A DNA stretch of 64,000 nt from Rhynchospora pubera (Eukaryota > Streptophyta > Magnoliopsida > Poales > Cyperaceae): contig CM051460.1 in NCBI GenBank assembly GCA_028095005.1, positions 283,690,238 to 283,754,237 on the forward strand, given 5' to 3'. Below are positions 12,030-25,544 of the stretch, one piece after another. The notes beneath the pieces are model-generated. The model did not search any database and was not told the DNA's origin. It saw only the letters and a program-made list of their open reading frames with translations. The stretch's first letter is position 1. Each line of letters begins with the position of its first letter. The position numbers were made by a program, and so were the translations under genes.

Positions 12030-13618
12030 CTCTCTCCACTCTTAAAATTAAAATTTTAGTAAATTTTCTGACTAATTTGTAACGGTATGACACAATACCA
12101 GGCTCCCAGCCATAGCCTCGTGGCATCTATACAACTATACAACAAAAGGTGACTAAATATTTGTAACTCATAATAAATGGCACAACAGTTCTCGTCGTTC
12201 TGATTTTATGTCATTAATTATTATGGTGGCAGGCAATCAAACCTGATCATCCTACGATCGAACTCTGACATTTTTTAGAATCTCTCATTTTTCTTGCTTG
12301 GTAGGTGATGTGCCTTTTATATAATTCAATTCATTCGATTTATTTAGGGAATTATAACAATCATACTGTACAATAGTGAACGTATCTCTCAATTCAGATC
12401 TCATCGTGCGATCGATTTCTGTGTTTCTAAAATTAAATGAGAAATATATATATATACTGACAGCAACAATTGTTAGAGCAAATGCTTCAAAAATACCAAA
12501 TTGTGATTAAGAATAAAATCAAATAAATTAATACTCAATAAGTCAGAATAATAAATAAAGTAAAATAGATTGAAACAAGTTTATCCGGGCGAGTGAACTC
12601 TGTCCTAAGGTGTATTCCCCTCACGTACGAGGTCTTCGGAATCACCCCAAGATACCACGGGTTGTTCTTCTCTTTAGGGCTACGTCCATGAGAGAAGTGA
12701 TGGATCACTCCTTCAATATCCAGCGATATTCCGATGGAGAAATAATATTGTAGAAGAATAGATTTGATGGATAAATTATCCTGTGTCAATTTTGCAAAGG
12801 AGGTTTCTATATAATACGGGTTTAATAGTCGTGCCACTAATGACAGAGTAATTTGTGGAGAATAGTGGGGAAAGGCAGCCGAGCATTATACTAACTTCCC
12901 TTCTTTAATTTCTGTCTAATCTCTCAATTAATAAAACCGAAGGCCACGATGAATATATGTACAAAAGGAAAAGGAATGAAGGGATTTAATGAAAAGTTGC
13001 CAAGGAAATTAATGCCTGCCAATGCCAACTGTATTGCCCAAAAGATTCAAAGGCTTATACCGACTTGTATTTATTTACAAATTCGGTATAACAGTAAACT
13101 AAAGAATCATGACATAGATCAATTTGATTTAATCAAATTGACAAATCGGTGGGGAAATAAACAGAAAAACAATAATTAATTATATTATCAAAAGAATAAC
13201 TAGAAAATGAATTTTGAGTTTTCTACAAATGTTCCAACAACAATTAGTTGAGAAGCATAACAATCTATAAACAGTTATAAAAAATTTAGAAAAAAAAAGA
13301 TTGGTACTCTTCATGATAAACATTATTTTCTCAGATTGTATTTCTTAGTTATAAGAATTAATTACTTTTTAGGTTTATAAATTGAAATAATAATTTATTT
13401 TCTCTAATCGTACTTCTTATTTAAAAGGTATTAAGGCTTTTTCTAAAGGGACAAGGGATGTGAATCTTTCTTGAAAACAATTATTATTATTTATTTTTTT
13501 GCACTTCGCTGGAAGTTGAATCTTTCTTACAATGAAATGACAGCACTCGCGATGTGAATTAGACGCTACATTAGTAATTTTTATTTTTTTAAATATAAAT
13601 GGCAGAGATTTATTATTA
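12030..13618. other. Intergenic, nothing recognised
   Basis: This is AT-rich sequence without a convincing gene. Short open frames at 12535-12837 (-) and 12949-13179 (+) have no recognisable motif and no supporting signals. Confidence 0.4.
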
Positions 13619-13948
13619 TCTATACTATACTACTTATCAAAGCACCCTTATATTAAAAGGAGTAAACTTGTCAGATAAAAAAGTGTAAACAATTCTTATA
13701 TCAATTATGGACCATTGATTTGTGTAACTTGATTTGATCAGTGATCTAGATCAATGTTAGACTTTTCTTTAAAAAAAGAATTAAGTTACTACTAAATTAG
13801 CTATTTATATTATTTAAAAAGAAAAACTAAATGATTGATTTTACTATATCTTTATTGTCTAACATGTAACATTTTATATATAACAAAAAATAATATCAAC
13901 ATTTTATTTTTTTATTTGCCCACACATATTGAGGGCATGTTTTGCTAG
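13619..13948 (+). mobile_element. Small non-autonomous Helitron
   Basis: It starts TCTATACTATACTACTTATC after an A (13618) and ends CTAG (13945-13948) before a T (13949), which is the A/T insertion rule of Helitrons. A hairpin with stem TGCCC/GGGCA (13917-13921 and 13933-13937) lies 7 bases before the CTAG end, as expected for the 3' terminus. It is 330 bp long with no coding capacity. A similar 5' end is found at 59417. Confidence 0.75.
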
Positions 13949-14201
13949 TTATTATTATTGAATGAATCGGGTTTTAACAACCCACCACTTTTCATTCATG
14001 AAAAATTGAAAAGCAACCGCACAACATTTACGCAATTCATACCCTGATAAAAATAAATAAATAAATGTCAGAGACTAAAAAAATAAAAATAAAAATTTTG
14101 AAATACTTTTTTTATTTTACATTGTCAACCATATCAAATATTATTCGAAACATATCAAATCAAAATATTAATAATAAATCTTCCAACCACTCCTATTTTC
14201 C

Positions 14202-14209
14202 TATAAAAA
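14202..14209 (+). promoter_or_regulatory. Probable TATA box of the TMEM53-like gene
   Basis: TATAAAAA lies 158 bases before the start codon at 14367. A CT-rich leader (14320-14366) follows, typical of plant 5' UTRs. Confidence 0.5.
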
Positions 14210-14366
14210 CAAAATCAGCACAAAATCCTTCCTCTTTCCCTGTTCCAATATTCTTTATGCCTCTTTTGTTATTGTTTTATTATTCAAATACACACCTCAC
14301 TCGTGTTCGTTAGTTAGAGCACAGTTCTCTCTTCTCTCTCTCTTTCCACCTCGCCATCTCTCTCTC

Positions 14367-17084
14367 ATGGAGGCTTCAGCGCGCCTCCTCACCTCCACCG
14401 CCATCTGTTTCCACCGCCGAAACCTTCCTCTCTCTTCCCTCCCTCTCTTAAATTGTAACAACCCAAGACGCCTCATAAGTCTCTCTCTGGCGAAATGCTC
14501 GCTCCGATCAACCACCCCTTTTCCCTCCTCCCCAAATCCCTTCTCCTCTCCTCTCTCCCGTATCTCTCCTTCTCCGCCTGAAGCAATATCTCCAAATTCA
14601 TCTCTCAACTCCTTCGAGGGATCCTCAATTCAATGGGATCAGCCCAATTTCAGTCTCTCTAATACCAAAGGATCGGTTTTCTCTCACAAGGACTCGGTTT
14701 TCACTGTTGTGTTGCTTGGCTGGCTAGGCGCAAAGCAGAAACACTTGAAGAGGTATGCTGACATGTACAATTTGAGAGGGATTCAGTCGGTACGGTTTGT
14801 CGTACCGCCTACAGAACTTCTTGGGTTTGATCTGGGTTCTATAATTGAGGAAAAGGTGAAGAATTTGGCTCACGAGATTGCTGATTGGTGCTCTGTCAAT
14901 GAGACTGATGGTAGAGAGAGGCACTTGTTGTTTCATACCTTCAGCAACACTGGCTGGCTTGCGTATGTAATCTCTTTTTCAACAATTTTTTCCCTTGAAA
15001 CAAAACTGCTTTTAAGTGCATTTTATGTACAATTAGTTAGTTGGAAAGAAGCATTTCCAAAATTCAACTTGAGTACACATGCCTCAGTTCTTGTAGCTTC
15101 GAGCTTCTAGTGTTCAAATTTGACATTATCATGGGTTTGTTGGGGATAAATAGAGGGAAGAGAAAAGAAATTGAGAGGAGTGAAGGTAATTGAAGAGAAA
15201 CGTATAGCTTCCCTTGTTTGTACAATATTCATGGAGAAGTGGAGGGGGATAGATCATCTTTGCCCGGTCACAAACTTTATGTTCTTTCAGCTCAGAGAGA
15301 GAAAACAAAGAAATGTTAGACTGGGAAACTCAAAAACTTATTTCGTCACCCTCTTTATATTAGAATGACGCATTGTTAATGTCATAAGTTTGCTATATTC
15401 TCGTTGCTTTATATTAGTTAGTCAGCTAAAATGTTGGCCAATGTAAAGTATATTATTATGGACACAGCTCAAGAATTAGAAAAATAACGTGGATTATAGT
15501 GGAGATGCATTAAAAGAAAGATAATTTGATATTCTTTTCTATTCTGTTGGTTATTTTCCTAACAAACTTGGTATATGAATATGAAATGTGTATGATAAAC
15601 CTTATTATGGTACTTCAATGGGGCAATTTATGATTGTTTATATGAATTTGTACAAGGGGCTATTTTGTCATTTGATACTGATGGGTTGATAAACTTAATT
15701 TCATATTTTATTTCAGCTATGGTGTAATACTTGATAGCTTAAAGTCAAGAGAGGATATAATTCGGAAGATTAGAGGTTGCATTGTTGATTCTGGACCTTG
15801 TGCTGAGATTAGTCCTGAGGTTTGTACTATTATATTCTTAATGTCTAAATATTCTTAATGTTGATTCTAGGTTGGTATTGGGATTCCCTGTTAAGTTAAA
15901 AACAAGTGTTGAAATAAATAAGGAAATTCTTATTAGCCTGTTCATACCGACCAACTATATGGTATCCGATATATGTTCAGTTGTTCTATACTTGTCTGGT
16001 TTCAATACAGATGTTTCTGTCAGTAAACACAAAATGAGCTAACCATATGAAAAAAGGCTTTTACGTTTCTGCACATTGATTAGAAAATATGGAAATTAAG
16101 TTTGTAATTCTTGGTATTTGTTAGACATTTGTACACATTGATTAGAAAACTTTCTGATGATACATATGTTAGTTATAGGTCTGGGCGGCTGGATTTTGTG
16201 CCGCATTTTTAAAGAAGCGTACTGTGTTGCAGCCTCCTGCTGAAAGCCCTGATAATTCCAATTTGAAAGGCAGTATTGTAAGAAATTATCAGAGTGACAC
16301 CAAACCTTCAATTGGTGAAATGGTGCTGTTGTCGCTGTTAACGAAGTTCTTTGAGGTGCTCCTAAGGTGCCCAGATGTTAACAGGTGCGGTCTTAACTTC
16401 TTTTTTTTTATTTATCATTACCGATTACTGTTTTTTTATGGTAGCATTACTGAAGTGTTAAATTATGACAGTTCTCTCTTTTTAACCCTGAATGAATTAA
16501 AACCGGAGCCTGTTTAGGTTTGCACGTTGAACTGTTTGGTTTCAGCTGCAAATATGGTATAATGCTAGCCTAAACAGATTCCTTCGAGTTTACAAAAGGG
16601 AACCCAGGGAAGTTAGGTCATCCTGCAATTTGACTATTGCTTGCAATATAAATAATAATAACAAATCATCAAAAATGTCTGTAGACCATGTCAAATGCAA
16701 TAGAATTTTCAATTAGTTATCATCTAGATATTGGGTTTTATTTGTAAAATTCTGTCTTATTTAACTTCAAACTAAAAATGGTGCTTGTTTTAACCTTAAA
16801 TTCACTCATTATTTGCCTACAGGAGGCTGAGTAAATATATATCAGTTCTTTCAGAGAACCAGCCACACTGCCCCCAGCTATACCTTTACAGCTCGGCAGA
16901 TAAGGTCATCCCGCCAAGATATGTAGAAGAATTCATTGCTCATCAAAAAGCACTGGGACGAAGTGTTTATGCACATAATTTTGGCTTGTCACCACATGTT
17001 GACCATTTCAGAAGCTACCCTCATTTATACACAGCCAAAGTAGAGGAATTTTTAAAGCTCTGCTCCACTGCAATGGTTTCTTAA
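14367..17084 (+). CDS. TMEM53/DUF829-like alpha/beta hydrolase-fold protein
   Basis: The coding exons are 14367-14962, 15717-15819, 16179-16384 and 16823-17084. They join in phase with GT-AG introns to give 388 aa. Residues 1-95 are rich in Ser, Arg and Pro and poor in acids, which suggests a plastid or mitochondrial transit peptide (inferred). The family region follows: VVLLGWLGAKQKHLKRYADM (about 114-133), then HTFSNTGW with a nucleophile-type Ser at about 193. Near the C-terminus are SADKVIPPRYVEEF and a conserved His in SPHVDHFRSYP. This is the layout of TMEM53/DUF829 proteins, which have an alpha/beta-hydrolase fold. Plant members have no settled biochemical role. The first ATG follows a CT-rich leader. 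The reading frame is intact and the gene looks functional. Confidence 0.87.
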
Positions 17085-17089
17085 TTCTT

Positions 17090-18097
17090 TCCTTTTTGTT
17101 TGCAGATAATTAGGGAATAATTTGTTACAGATCCTTTTCCCACTTGTATGAGAAATGACTAAGCAAAAGTGTTTACTTATCATTTTTTTTTTTCTTATTT
17201 TCTTTTTTGGGTTGGGGGATGTCTTTGAGGTTATTTAGGCTACTCGGAGTTTTTTTTTTATTTTGTTTCTTTTTTTTGGCTCTATTTGGATGGATGCAAG
17301 AATAAGGGAATAGTTTTTTCCTACTCCCAAATTTATTATAAATAATCCAAACTCTTCACAAAGTTATATATTTTTCAATACTTCTTCTCTTATTTCTTTT
17401 ATTCCCACACCATCCAAACTTTTGTGAAATTGAGAGCGCTAATTGGTGCTGACTTAATGGCATCATAAGTACAAGTGTATTAGTATATAATTTTTTTTAA
17501 TGATTTCAGTTTGATCAATTTAATTCCTCAAATTTATGTGAGATATTCTTTAGTGATATCAGTTTAATCAATCCAATTTGTTCAATAGAGGTGATATATA
17601 CCTTTTTTTAAAGCCCCCAAACATACTCTTGAATTTTATACGCTCTTTAAAGTTGCACGCTTTTATATTGTGTCAATGCATATTAATCTACTGCACCAAT
17701 TCATATCTGTTAATTAGATTACTCCTGAAAGTATGCATATGAACCAGAGAGAATGGAGTGAATAACCCTTGCTCGAGTATCTGGATATTTATTTCAGCAA
17801 TTCTCCTTATCAAAACAGTCTTTCGGCCTGTTTGGCAAAGGAGGTGAACTAGTTGTTCACGAACTAGCCCAGTTCGCGCGAACCAAACGCCATAGCAAAA
17901 AATGCGAATTGGGAATAAACACTTTGTTTGAAATCCGATCTATTTGTGTGAATTAAGAACAACGGATACGAACTCACCTATCCCTTGTCCTTGTCCCTTT
18001 GTCCCTTATTCCTAGCATGTGCCAAACAAAAATAATCCCTAGAGCAGCATCATAATATCAAAAAAGGACTGCTTTGTAGTAGAATAACCAAATTTGA
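17090..18097. other. 3' flank with degenerate MITE
   Basis: This is the downstream region of the TMEM53-like gene, with T-rich runs. Positions about 17276-17420 look like a decayed member of the Tourist-like family (CTATTTGGATGGATGC and ACCATCCAAAC arms). No gene is seen. Confidence 0.4.
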
Positions 18098-18520
18098 ATG
18101 CCCAGATGGTCAAAAATATTGTCACTACTTGACACGGAATTGCTTTTGACAATCGAGTTTTTGTTGCTCGCAACATAATATTTTTTTCAAATGACTAAAG
18201 TGCCCTTGATATCAATTACAAGTTGCACTAAATGACTTTTTTCCCATCCTTTCTAGGCGGCTATTAAATTCGCTCGGTTCTCTCTTTCGTGTTGTCGAAC
18301 GTGGATCAATGCCCAGATGGTCAAAAATATTGTCACTACATGACAGGGAATTGCTTTTGACAACCGAGTTTTTGTTGCTCGCAACATAATATTTTCTCAA
18401 ATGACTAAAGTGCCCTTGATATCAATTACAATTTGCACTAAATGACTTTTTTCCCATCCTTTCTAGGCGGCTATTAAATTTGCTCGGTTCTCTCTTTCGT
18501 GTTGTCGAACGTGGATCAAT
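18098..18520. repeat. Tandem duplication of a 211 bp unit
   Basis: Unit 1 is about 18100-18310 and unit 2 about 18311-18520. Both begin GCCCAGATGGTCAAAAATAT and end GTCGAACGTGGATCAAT, with only a few differences. Each unit contains a TIR-like block whose inverted partner lies at about 18870-19010. Confidence 0.85.
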
Positions 18521-19013
18521 AACCGTTGTTGGTGTTTTCTTTTCCAATGCTTGATAGAGGACTGCTATTGACTCAGCTTCCTTTTCTTCTATATTTCCCA
18601 CTAAACCGTATTCCTAATAATATTTACAAAAATTTGGATTTTCAATATAGGTATCGTCCTTCCTTTCCTCTAAGAAATTTACGATTTGGAGATAGTTTTG
18701 ACAAATTGGTACCTTACACAACTTGAAAGAAAATCAAACTTTCATAACAAAAAAAAAATCACAAATTCAATTTAATTTATGTTGGAAACGTGGATGCAAA
18801 AGCGGAAAGCCATTAAAAAAAATGAAGGGATGGAGCCATTATACAAGGAAATATAATTAAGTAAATCAAGTAAATCTAATAATACAAATCATAATTGATA
18901 TCGAGGGCAGTTTAGTTATTTAAAAATATATTAAGTTGCAAGAAGCAAAAACACGGTTGTAAAAAGCAATTCCCTACATGACTAGGTATGCTATCCAAAA
19001 TTTTGCACCTGGG
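18098..19013. mobile_element. TIR element with duplicated left arm
   Basis: The left block (GGAATTGCTTTTGACAATCG onward) is the imperfect reverse complement of 18870-19000. The shared words cover the AATTGC tip, a run of T, GTTGC..GCAAC and TGCCC..GATATCAATTA. The same kind of TIR occurs at 57921-58908. The family resembles long-TIR Mutator-like elements, but no 9 bp target duplication could be found here. It has no coding capacity. Confidence 0.5.
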
Positions 19014-19076
19014 TGTTTGGTGCACAAAATTTAGCTTTATACAAGGTAAATTGAAGACAGAAGGCTAACTGAAGGC

Positions 19077-22000
19077 TTAATTATAGTCAGTGAACTCATG
19101 ATGTTTTTCTCTTTTTTTTAATGATCGCATGATGTCTTTCAATTGTGTCAGGACCCGATAGAACTCGAAAAAGAAGTGTGTGTACAACCCACATGTTTCC
19201 AGTGAGTGAGCTCCAACAATCAAGTCAAACCCTCCGAAGTCTTTGACCAACTGCGCCAGCAGTTGCAATGTCAATTTTGAAATACCCCCAATCTGCCTCA
19301 GCTCGCCACTCTGGTGGGTGTTGTCCCACCACCTGTTACTCAGCAAGAAATTCAGCTTTATATGAGGAGAAAATATAATTGAAACTATGTTTTGAAACAT
19401 CAAGTTATACATGCTAGGAAAAAAGATTGGTAATAGCAAGTACCTCTTGAAAATCTTCTGGTTGACCTCTGAGGTCTCAATTGAGACCACACATTTCAAA
19501 TGCATACCTAGTCGATTCAAAGCAACTTCAGCTCCTCCAATGCCAGTGTTCAGGGATAAGACTCGTAAACCATCTGGGTAGAGGTCCTTTAACGGGGAGA
19601 GGATGTACCCAATCGTATCAGTCTGGAAACAGAGCTTCATGATTTTTAAACGTTGGAACAGGTCAAGGTCTTGAAGATGGGTGTGGTTGATAGGGTATCC
19701 TAGGACCCGCTCAAGCTGGTCCGGCTCGAGTGGGGAGAGCTTGTTCTTCCCAACCCAGATCAGGTTCAGTTGCTTGCACTGCTGAAGTATGAAATTTTGA
19801 TCATGTAGAGAAGGCACGCCATGTGAATCTCTCATCCTCCGTTCCAATCTCTCACAAATTCTGGGTATCTCGGTCATGTCGGCTTCAATTGTACTATCTA
19901 GCTTCTTCCGTGGGTCCCATGAGGGCCACCACTTTTGAGTAGCTGGAATCACACCCTTGATTGACATTGGAGCCGTCGGTTGTATACGGTGCCTTGTCTT
20001 GGCCGGGAGGTTATGGAGGTAGCCTTCTTTTCTTTTTAGAGAAGAGAAAATCTCTGAATTCACAAACTCAGGCTTAATATCGTAGAGAAATTGAGAGTAC
20101 TGCTTCCATGCCCCTTCTGAAAGTTCAGACAAACTTCCATATATAAAGTATGGCAGATCTGGTAAAGCCTGCGACCTACAAGACTCATTGTTGACTGAAC
20201 TGGAGGTGCAGGCTCTAGGACTGACATGAACCGGGTTAACATGACATGTCTTCTCTATTGGAATGTACTTCGACCTTCTACCATGTTGAGATGTTCCTGC
20301 GCTGTTCTTGTTTACATAGTGAAAGCTGGTACCTGAGGTCAAGACTGTGGGAACACGAGCTGCCGATTTCACATTGCTTCTGCTGGAGGAGATGTGCTGT
20401 AGCATGAAGAGAAATAATTCCAAGAGATTGAGAACCATTTATAATGAAAACAGGGTTAGCACTGTGCAGACAATTCTGTTATATGAAACAACCACTTATT
20501 GCAAGGCTTTATTAAAATCTGCATTGGTTTCAGAACATATTGACAACCAGAAACAACTTTTCAGAATTTATAACTTTCTTTTGTGTTAAATTGTGTAACA
20601 AACAGGGATGACTCAAACTGACTCTTATAAAAATAAGTGAGGTAATCGAGTGCTAAATTATATTATAATAAGATCCAATTACAAACTAAAGGTAGGTTTG
20701 GGGACACATAAGACTGGAATCTACAGGTAACTGTTACACTCAGAACACCAAGTAGAATTTTTCACCTCTTCAGAGTTTACTGCACTGTGTCGGCCGCCTG
20801 TACCACCAACTGTTCGATGTGTAACTATCCACTCTGCAAGCAGCTCCACTGGTACTTCCAAGCCTGACAAAAGAGAGGAAAAAGGTACAGATTAAAAGAT
20901 GAGTACCTTCAACCAAAATAAAATTATATCATTAAATCTATTGCAGATAAGATTCTCGAATGGCCAGTTCAGTTAAGCAAATTTGGGTAGTGTAATGCGG
21001 GAGTTCTAAACACACAACAAAAATTAATTTCAACTAACAAAAATTCACATCCACGTCATATTAAATGTAAATAAAAGAATTCTCTATTTTACTGGTGATT
21101 TGACCAAGATCTGAACACCACAACTAGTTAGTAACCTGAGTTCAATTATGTAACATCCATTTGCTCTCCATTATGCTGATTAATACCAAGAAAATATAAA
21201 TGTAGAAGTATAACTGCCTAACTGAATCCCCTGCTTAAAGGAAACACCCATTTTTTGCAATTTTAAAACTGATCTATATGCATTTATGTGTTTTCAACTT
21301 GATCGTTGGAATTATTTCATCTTAAACAATGTAGCCCCTCCCTGTAGTCAGCTATTCAAAAGATATCATCTGCCCATCAATATAGTATACGACTTGCTGT
21401 GTGGATGAAATACATAACAAAGGATCAACGACATAATTATTCTATCCTTCCTTAGGTTGATTTCCCCCCACCTCTGTTTGACCTCGACTCCAAGTTTGGT
21501 TGCATATTAATACTGCCAAAATCCTAAAAGATGAAAAGGATAATACTAACCTACATTACAAACTGCAGAATTAACTTCTGACTCAGTAAAGCCCATTCGG
21601 AGCAAACATATGGTCTTCCCTGCAACACTGTACATTTCCATGGCAGAGCTCTCCTAACAAACAATAGACAAGAATTTACACCTGACATATTTATATTTAG
21701 GAATGTGTGCCCAAATGTTCAAAACAAGTGAAATGAATGAATGAAGGTCACCCCATTCAAGCTAAAGTCAGCACTAACAGAAAAATTAGTTTGAGTTTCT
21801 TCTGATGCTTTGGCAGTAACTATGCAGTCTACAAGTTCTTCAATGGAAGCCTCTTTTCCTGAAATACCACATCAAATATCATTGCAACTTACAAATGCCA
21901 AATTAACCTCAGATGAATAAGCTGTGTTTAGTGCAATTGAGTTTCATATATAGAAATGTGCGCCCAAACTTTAGCAATAAAAGATATTTAATAGATTGAT

Positions 22001-25000
22001 AGCCAATCAGCAATGATACTTGATGGTCCTAAGTATAGGCCAAGGATTTAGATCTTAATAATAAAAAGACACAAACCAAGCTTGTGCAATGCCAAGACAA
22101 CTTCTTGCATTGAGAAGTTCATACCGAGTAAACATGACCTGTTATCTGCAGTGATGACAGAGGGCTGAAATAAAAAAAATATACATATTAAAGATCAACA
22201 GTTCAATAAGCTACATAAAAATCTGACCATTTTTTTACAAATCAAATATATGGGCATGAATTATTTATGATTTGTGCAGTACAATCCTTCAGATCAAGAA
22301 AAATGAGCAACAAATTAACCCCAACTTCTCTTCAATTACTGCAACCTGAACATGTTATACATATTTTTCTTAATTAGCCTACGCCATTCTCAATTTTTAA
22401 CCAAACCAGGTCCCAGTGTTAAGTTGCTTAATTGAATACCAAAGAATAAGGACAACAAACAATTTCTAAAACAATGAAAAAAAGTAAATTTCCTTGTTCA
22501 CACGAACAGAATGATGAAAAACAACAACAAATCAGTAAGAAAAGGGAAATATTAAATTTGAAGCACTCTTCATTCTGTTTTATGAACTTAAACCAGTCAA
22601 ACTGGAATCAACATAATAAACAGTAGGACTTTTATGGAGTATCAAAAATGACCTTAAGATGGTCATATTACATGGACAAAATTTAGCCTTCATACCAAAC
22701 TACTAAAGCATAAAAAAAGAACACCTTATATTCCAATTAAATTATGGCAAAGACCAGTAGATAAGCAGATTACACTGGTAGATTTTGACATAAGCACTAT
22801 GGACTTGGGACAGAAAAAAAAAAAAAGAGTCACCTTAACATTCAAGTAACACTCTGACAAGCTGGACCTACTTGGTAATTGAATTTCCTTATCACTGTCA
22901 GAACTGAAAAGTCCTCCAATCGAACTTGACGATTCTCTTACTTGTTCCTCCAAAGTCTAATTCAATATCAATGTGTTCAAAACTCAGTTGTGTTCTTACA
23001 AGAAATTTTTTCATCAGAAGATAGCATATAAATCTTTTAACCAAGCAATTAATGCAATCATATATCCCATTTACAATAATCAGAGGGTAACTTTCACATA
23101 ACTGATTGGTGGAATTCTAAAACAGGATGGCACAATTAGGTTCATGGATTATATGTGGCTACATTAATATGTCTTTTGTGTGCAAATATGTGGCTACATT
23201 ATGTCTTTGATAGAATGCCTCAGATTAAGTTCATGGTACTAGGCTTTCAACACCAACATACAAATATATGCATGGTATGAGTAGCCCACTTCAAACATGT
23301 ATCAGTTCTTAGTAAAGATATACAGCTAGATGTGAAGTAACATATCAGGGCAAATTCACACTATTAATTTCTATTAGATGTGAAGGAACATATCAGGGCA
23401 AGTATGGGCCTATGCATTTGAACAAATAAAGTCCTCGAACTTTTTTTGTCTGATCAAGGCCTTGAATTATTGCAGTTTCCTTCCAATAGAAAAATGTCAC
23501 CATCTAATGTTATGCCAGAAAAATGTGTGCCTTAACATAACTCGGAGGTAATGCATCAGCATAATTAACTTTTAATGGGAGAAGCTTAATTGAAGTAACA
23601 TACCAGGGCAAATTCACACTATTAATTTCTATTAGATGTGAAGTAACATATCAGGGCAAATTCACACTATTAATTTCTATTAGATGTGAAGGAACATATC
23701 AGGGCAAGTATGGGCCTATGCATTTGATCAAATAAAGTCCTAGAACTTTTTTTGTCTGATCAAGGCCTTGAATTATTGCAGTTCCCTTCCAATAGAAAAA
23801 TGTCACCATCTAATGTTATGCCAGAAAAATATGTGTGCCTTAACATCACTCGGAGGTAATGCATCAGAATAATTAACTTTTAATGGGAGAAGCTTAATTG
23901 AACAAATTTTTATGTGTAGAATTGTAAGCTTTTCTGATGTCAATTTTCAGTTTTTTTATATGTAGGTGAAATGAAAAAAGAAATTAAGGTGATGTGAGGA
24001 AAAGATCATACTGAGTACTTAAGCAAGGCCTCTAGAATAACATTGTCATCATCTTGTCCTGATAAGAGTACAAATATATTTAACCATCAGAACCTCCATA
24101 CAGATTACAGCCTTGACAAAAATCAAGCCATCTGGTAACCTTTTCCACTTTTGCCTTTTGTATTATCAACTTCGTAGCTTGTTTGTTGCCTAACTAAATA
24201 AATTACTATTGTGAACTACATGCACCATTGCATTGTCAGGCTGTTGATAAGTTTAGTCAAGACAGGAGCAATTTAGGTTTAATTGCACTGTTCAACAAGA
24301 GGGGCTAAAGTTGCATGATCAGGCAAGGGTAACACCTAGTAAATTTAGACTTGATTGCATAATTATGGTTGCTTGAGGCAAGTATTAGGTACCATAGGAT
24401 AATTGTACATTTGAAAGATATTTGAAGAACAGTGAGGATAACCTAAGGCTTAATTTTTGGATGTAGCAATTAGCATTCAATTATATTGGAAAAAACAAAA
24501 AAAATATACCATTTTCTAGAAGAACATTTTCTACTAGTGCTGAAGAGAAACCCATGCCAATAAATTGTGGTCTCAGGTTGAAACATGACGAGCTAGGCCC
24601 ACCTTCCTGCAATAAAAGTTAGCACTGGATTATTCAATGTATTTCACAGCCTACGGGCTTTTATCCAATATATATAATGCCTTCTAAGATTGGCACTCAT
24701 AGTTCAGTATCTGAAGCATCTTTTTTTCCTCTTTTCTACCTGAATTCAGGGTCTGTGGAAATGGACATCTGGTTTAAATTGCAAGCTCCAATACCAAATT
24801 CATATTGCAACACAACTTATGTAACATTTCAAATATATCAAACATTTTTTCATGAAAATGATTTACTTGCAAGAGCTTATTTCTCCTCTCAAGATTTGCA
24901 TGCGCTGGTATTATGCTTGAGGCACTTGTTCAGATCAAATGGTAGAAAATAAGATTATTAATTTATTATGGTGTAAAGAAATCAGTATTAGCTTTTACTA

Positions 25001-25544
25001 GATACCAATATCAAACATAAGGTGCTACTATGTCATCTAGCCTTTGATAGTAGCATTTTATTCATTAAGCATTGCTCAAAAAATGAACCAGATTTCCATA
25101 TTGTGTAATCATGTCAGGCAAGTATGGTACCCACCAATTGGGCCACATTTTGCTCTTGATTCTGTTCTGCATCTGATCATATCTTACTTGGTGCTTAATG
25201 TTTAAATACTCAAATTGACAGACTGCTAAAACAATCAGCAGTACGATTTAGGATGGCCTTTACAAGGCTAAATGGCAAATCCCAATGTGTTTGTTTTTTT
25301 CCCCTTAAAATTGAAGTACCTCCTTTGGTATAAGTAAACCAGAACTAAAGTTTCCATCGAATGGTTTGGCCCTCGGAACAAATGTTCCCAGCACAGCTTT
25401 ACTATCAGATGGGTCCTCACCATCATCGTATTCTCCTATTTTAACCTACATTTATGCACAGAAAAAGGCATGCAATATTTTAAAAAATTCAGCAAACTAA
25501 TTTTTATAAGCTAAACATTTTCTAAATTAGTACCATACTGCCAT
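19077..25544 (-). CDS. DRM3: DRM3-type domains-rearranged methyltransferase homolog
   Basis: Eleven coding exons join in phase with GT-AG introns: 25539-25544, 25320-25445, 24510-24606, 24012-24058, 22834-22956, 22077-22164, 21752-21858, 21551-21653, 20766-20863, 19444-20396 and 19077-19332. They give 667 aa. An in-frame TAG two codons before the ATG fixes the start. Three UBA-like motifs precede the methyltransferase region: FIGMGFSSALVENVLLENG (about 58-76), LLGMNFSMQEVVLALHKLG, and LLRMGFTESEVNSAV. The methyltransferase region has motif I VLSLNTGIGGAEVAL at about 544, then FGGFDLIVGAHSLE. Active DRM enzymes carry a Pro-Cys catalytic pair at this last site; here it is absent and the following loop is shortened. 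That points to the catalytically inactive DRM3 class, which supports RNA-directed DNA methylation in the nucleus. The paralogue assignment rests on this loss plus the UBA number. Confidence 0.88.
23335..23905. repeat. Tandem repeat in DRM3 intron 4
   Basis: A block of about 265 bp (23335-23598) recurs with a period of about 306 bp (23637-23905) at high identity. Inside it a smaller word of about 48 bp, containing AACATATCAGGGCAAATTCA, is repeated two to three times. The block lies entirely in the intron between the fourth and fifth coding exons. Confidence 0.85.

Noticed and set aside
14297..14608. Minus-strand ORF of 103 aa
   Set aside because: It is antisense to the first exon of the TMEM53-like gene and reflects its CT-rich composition.
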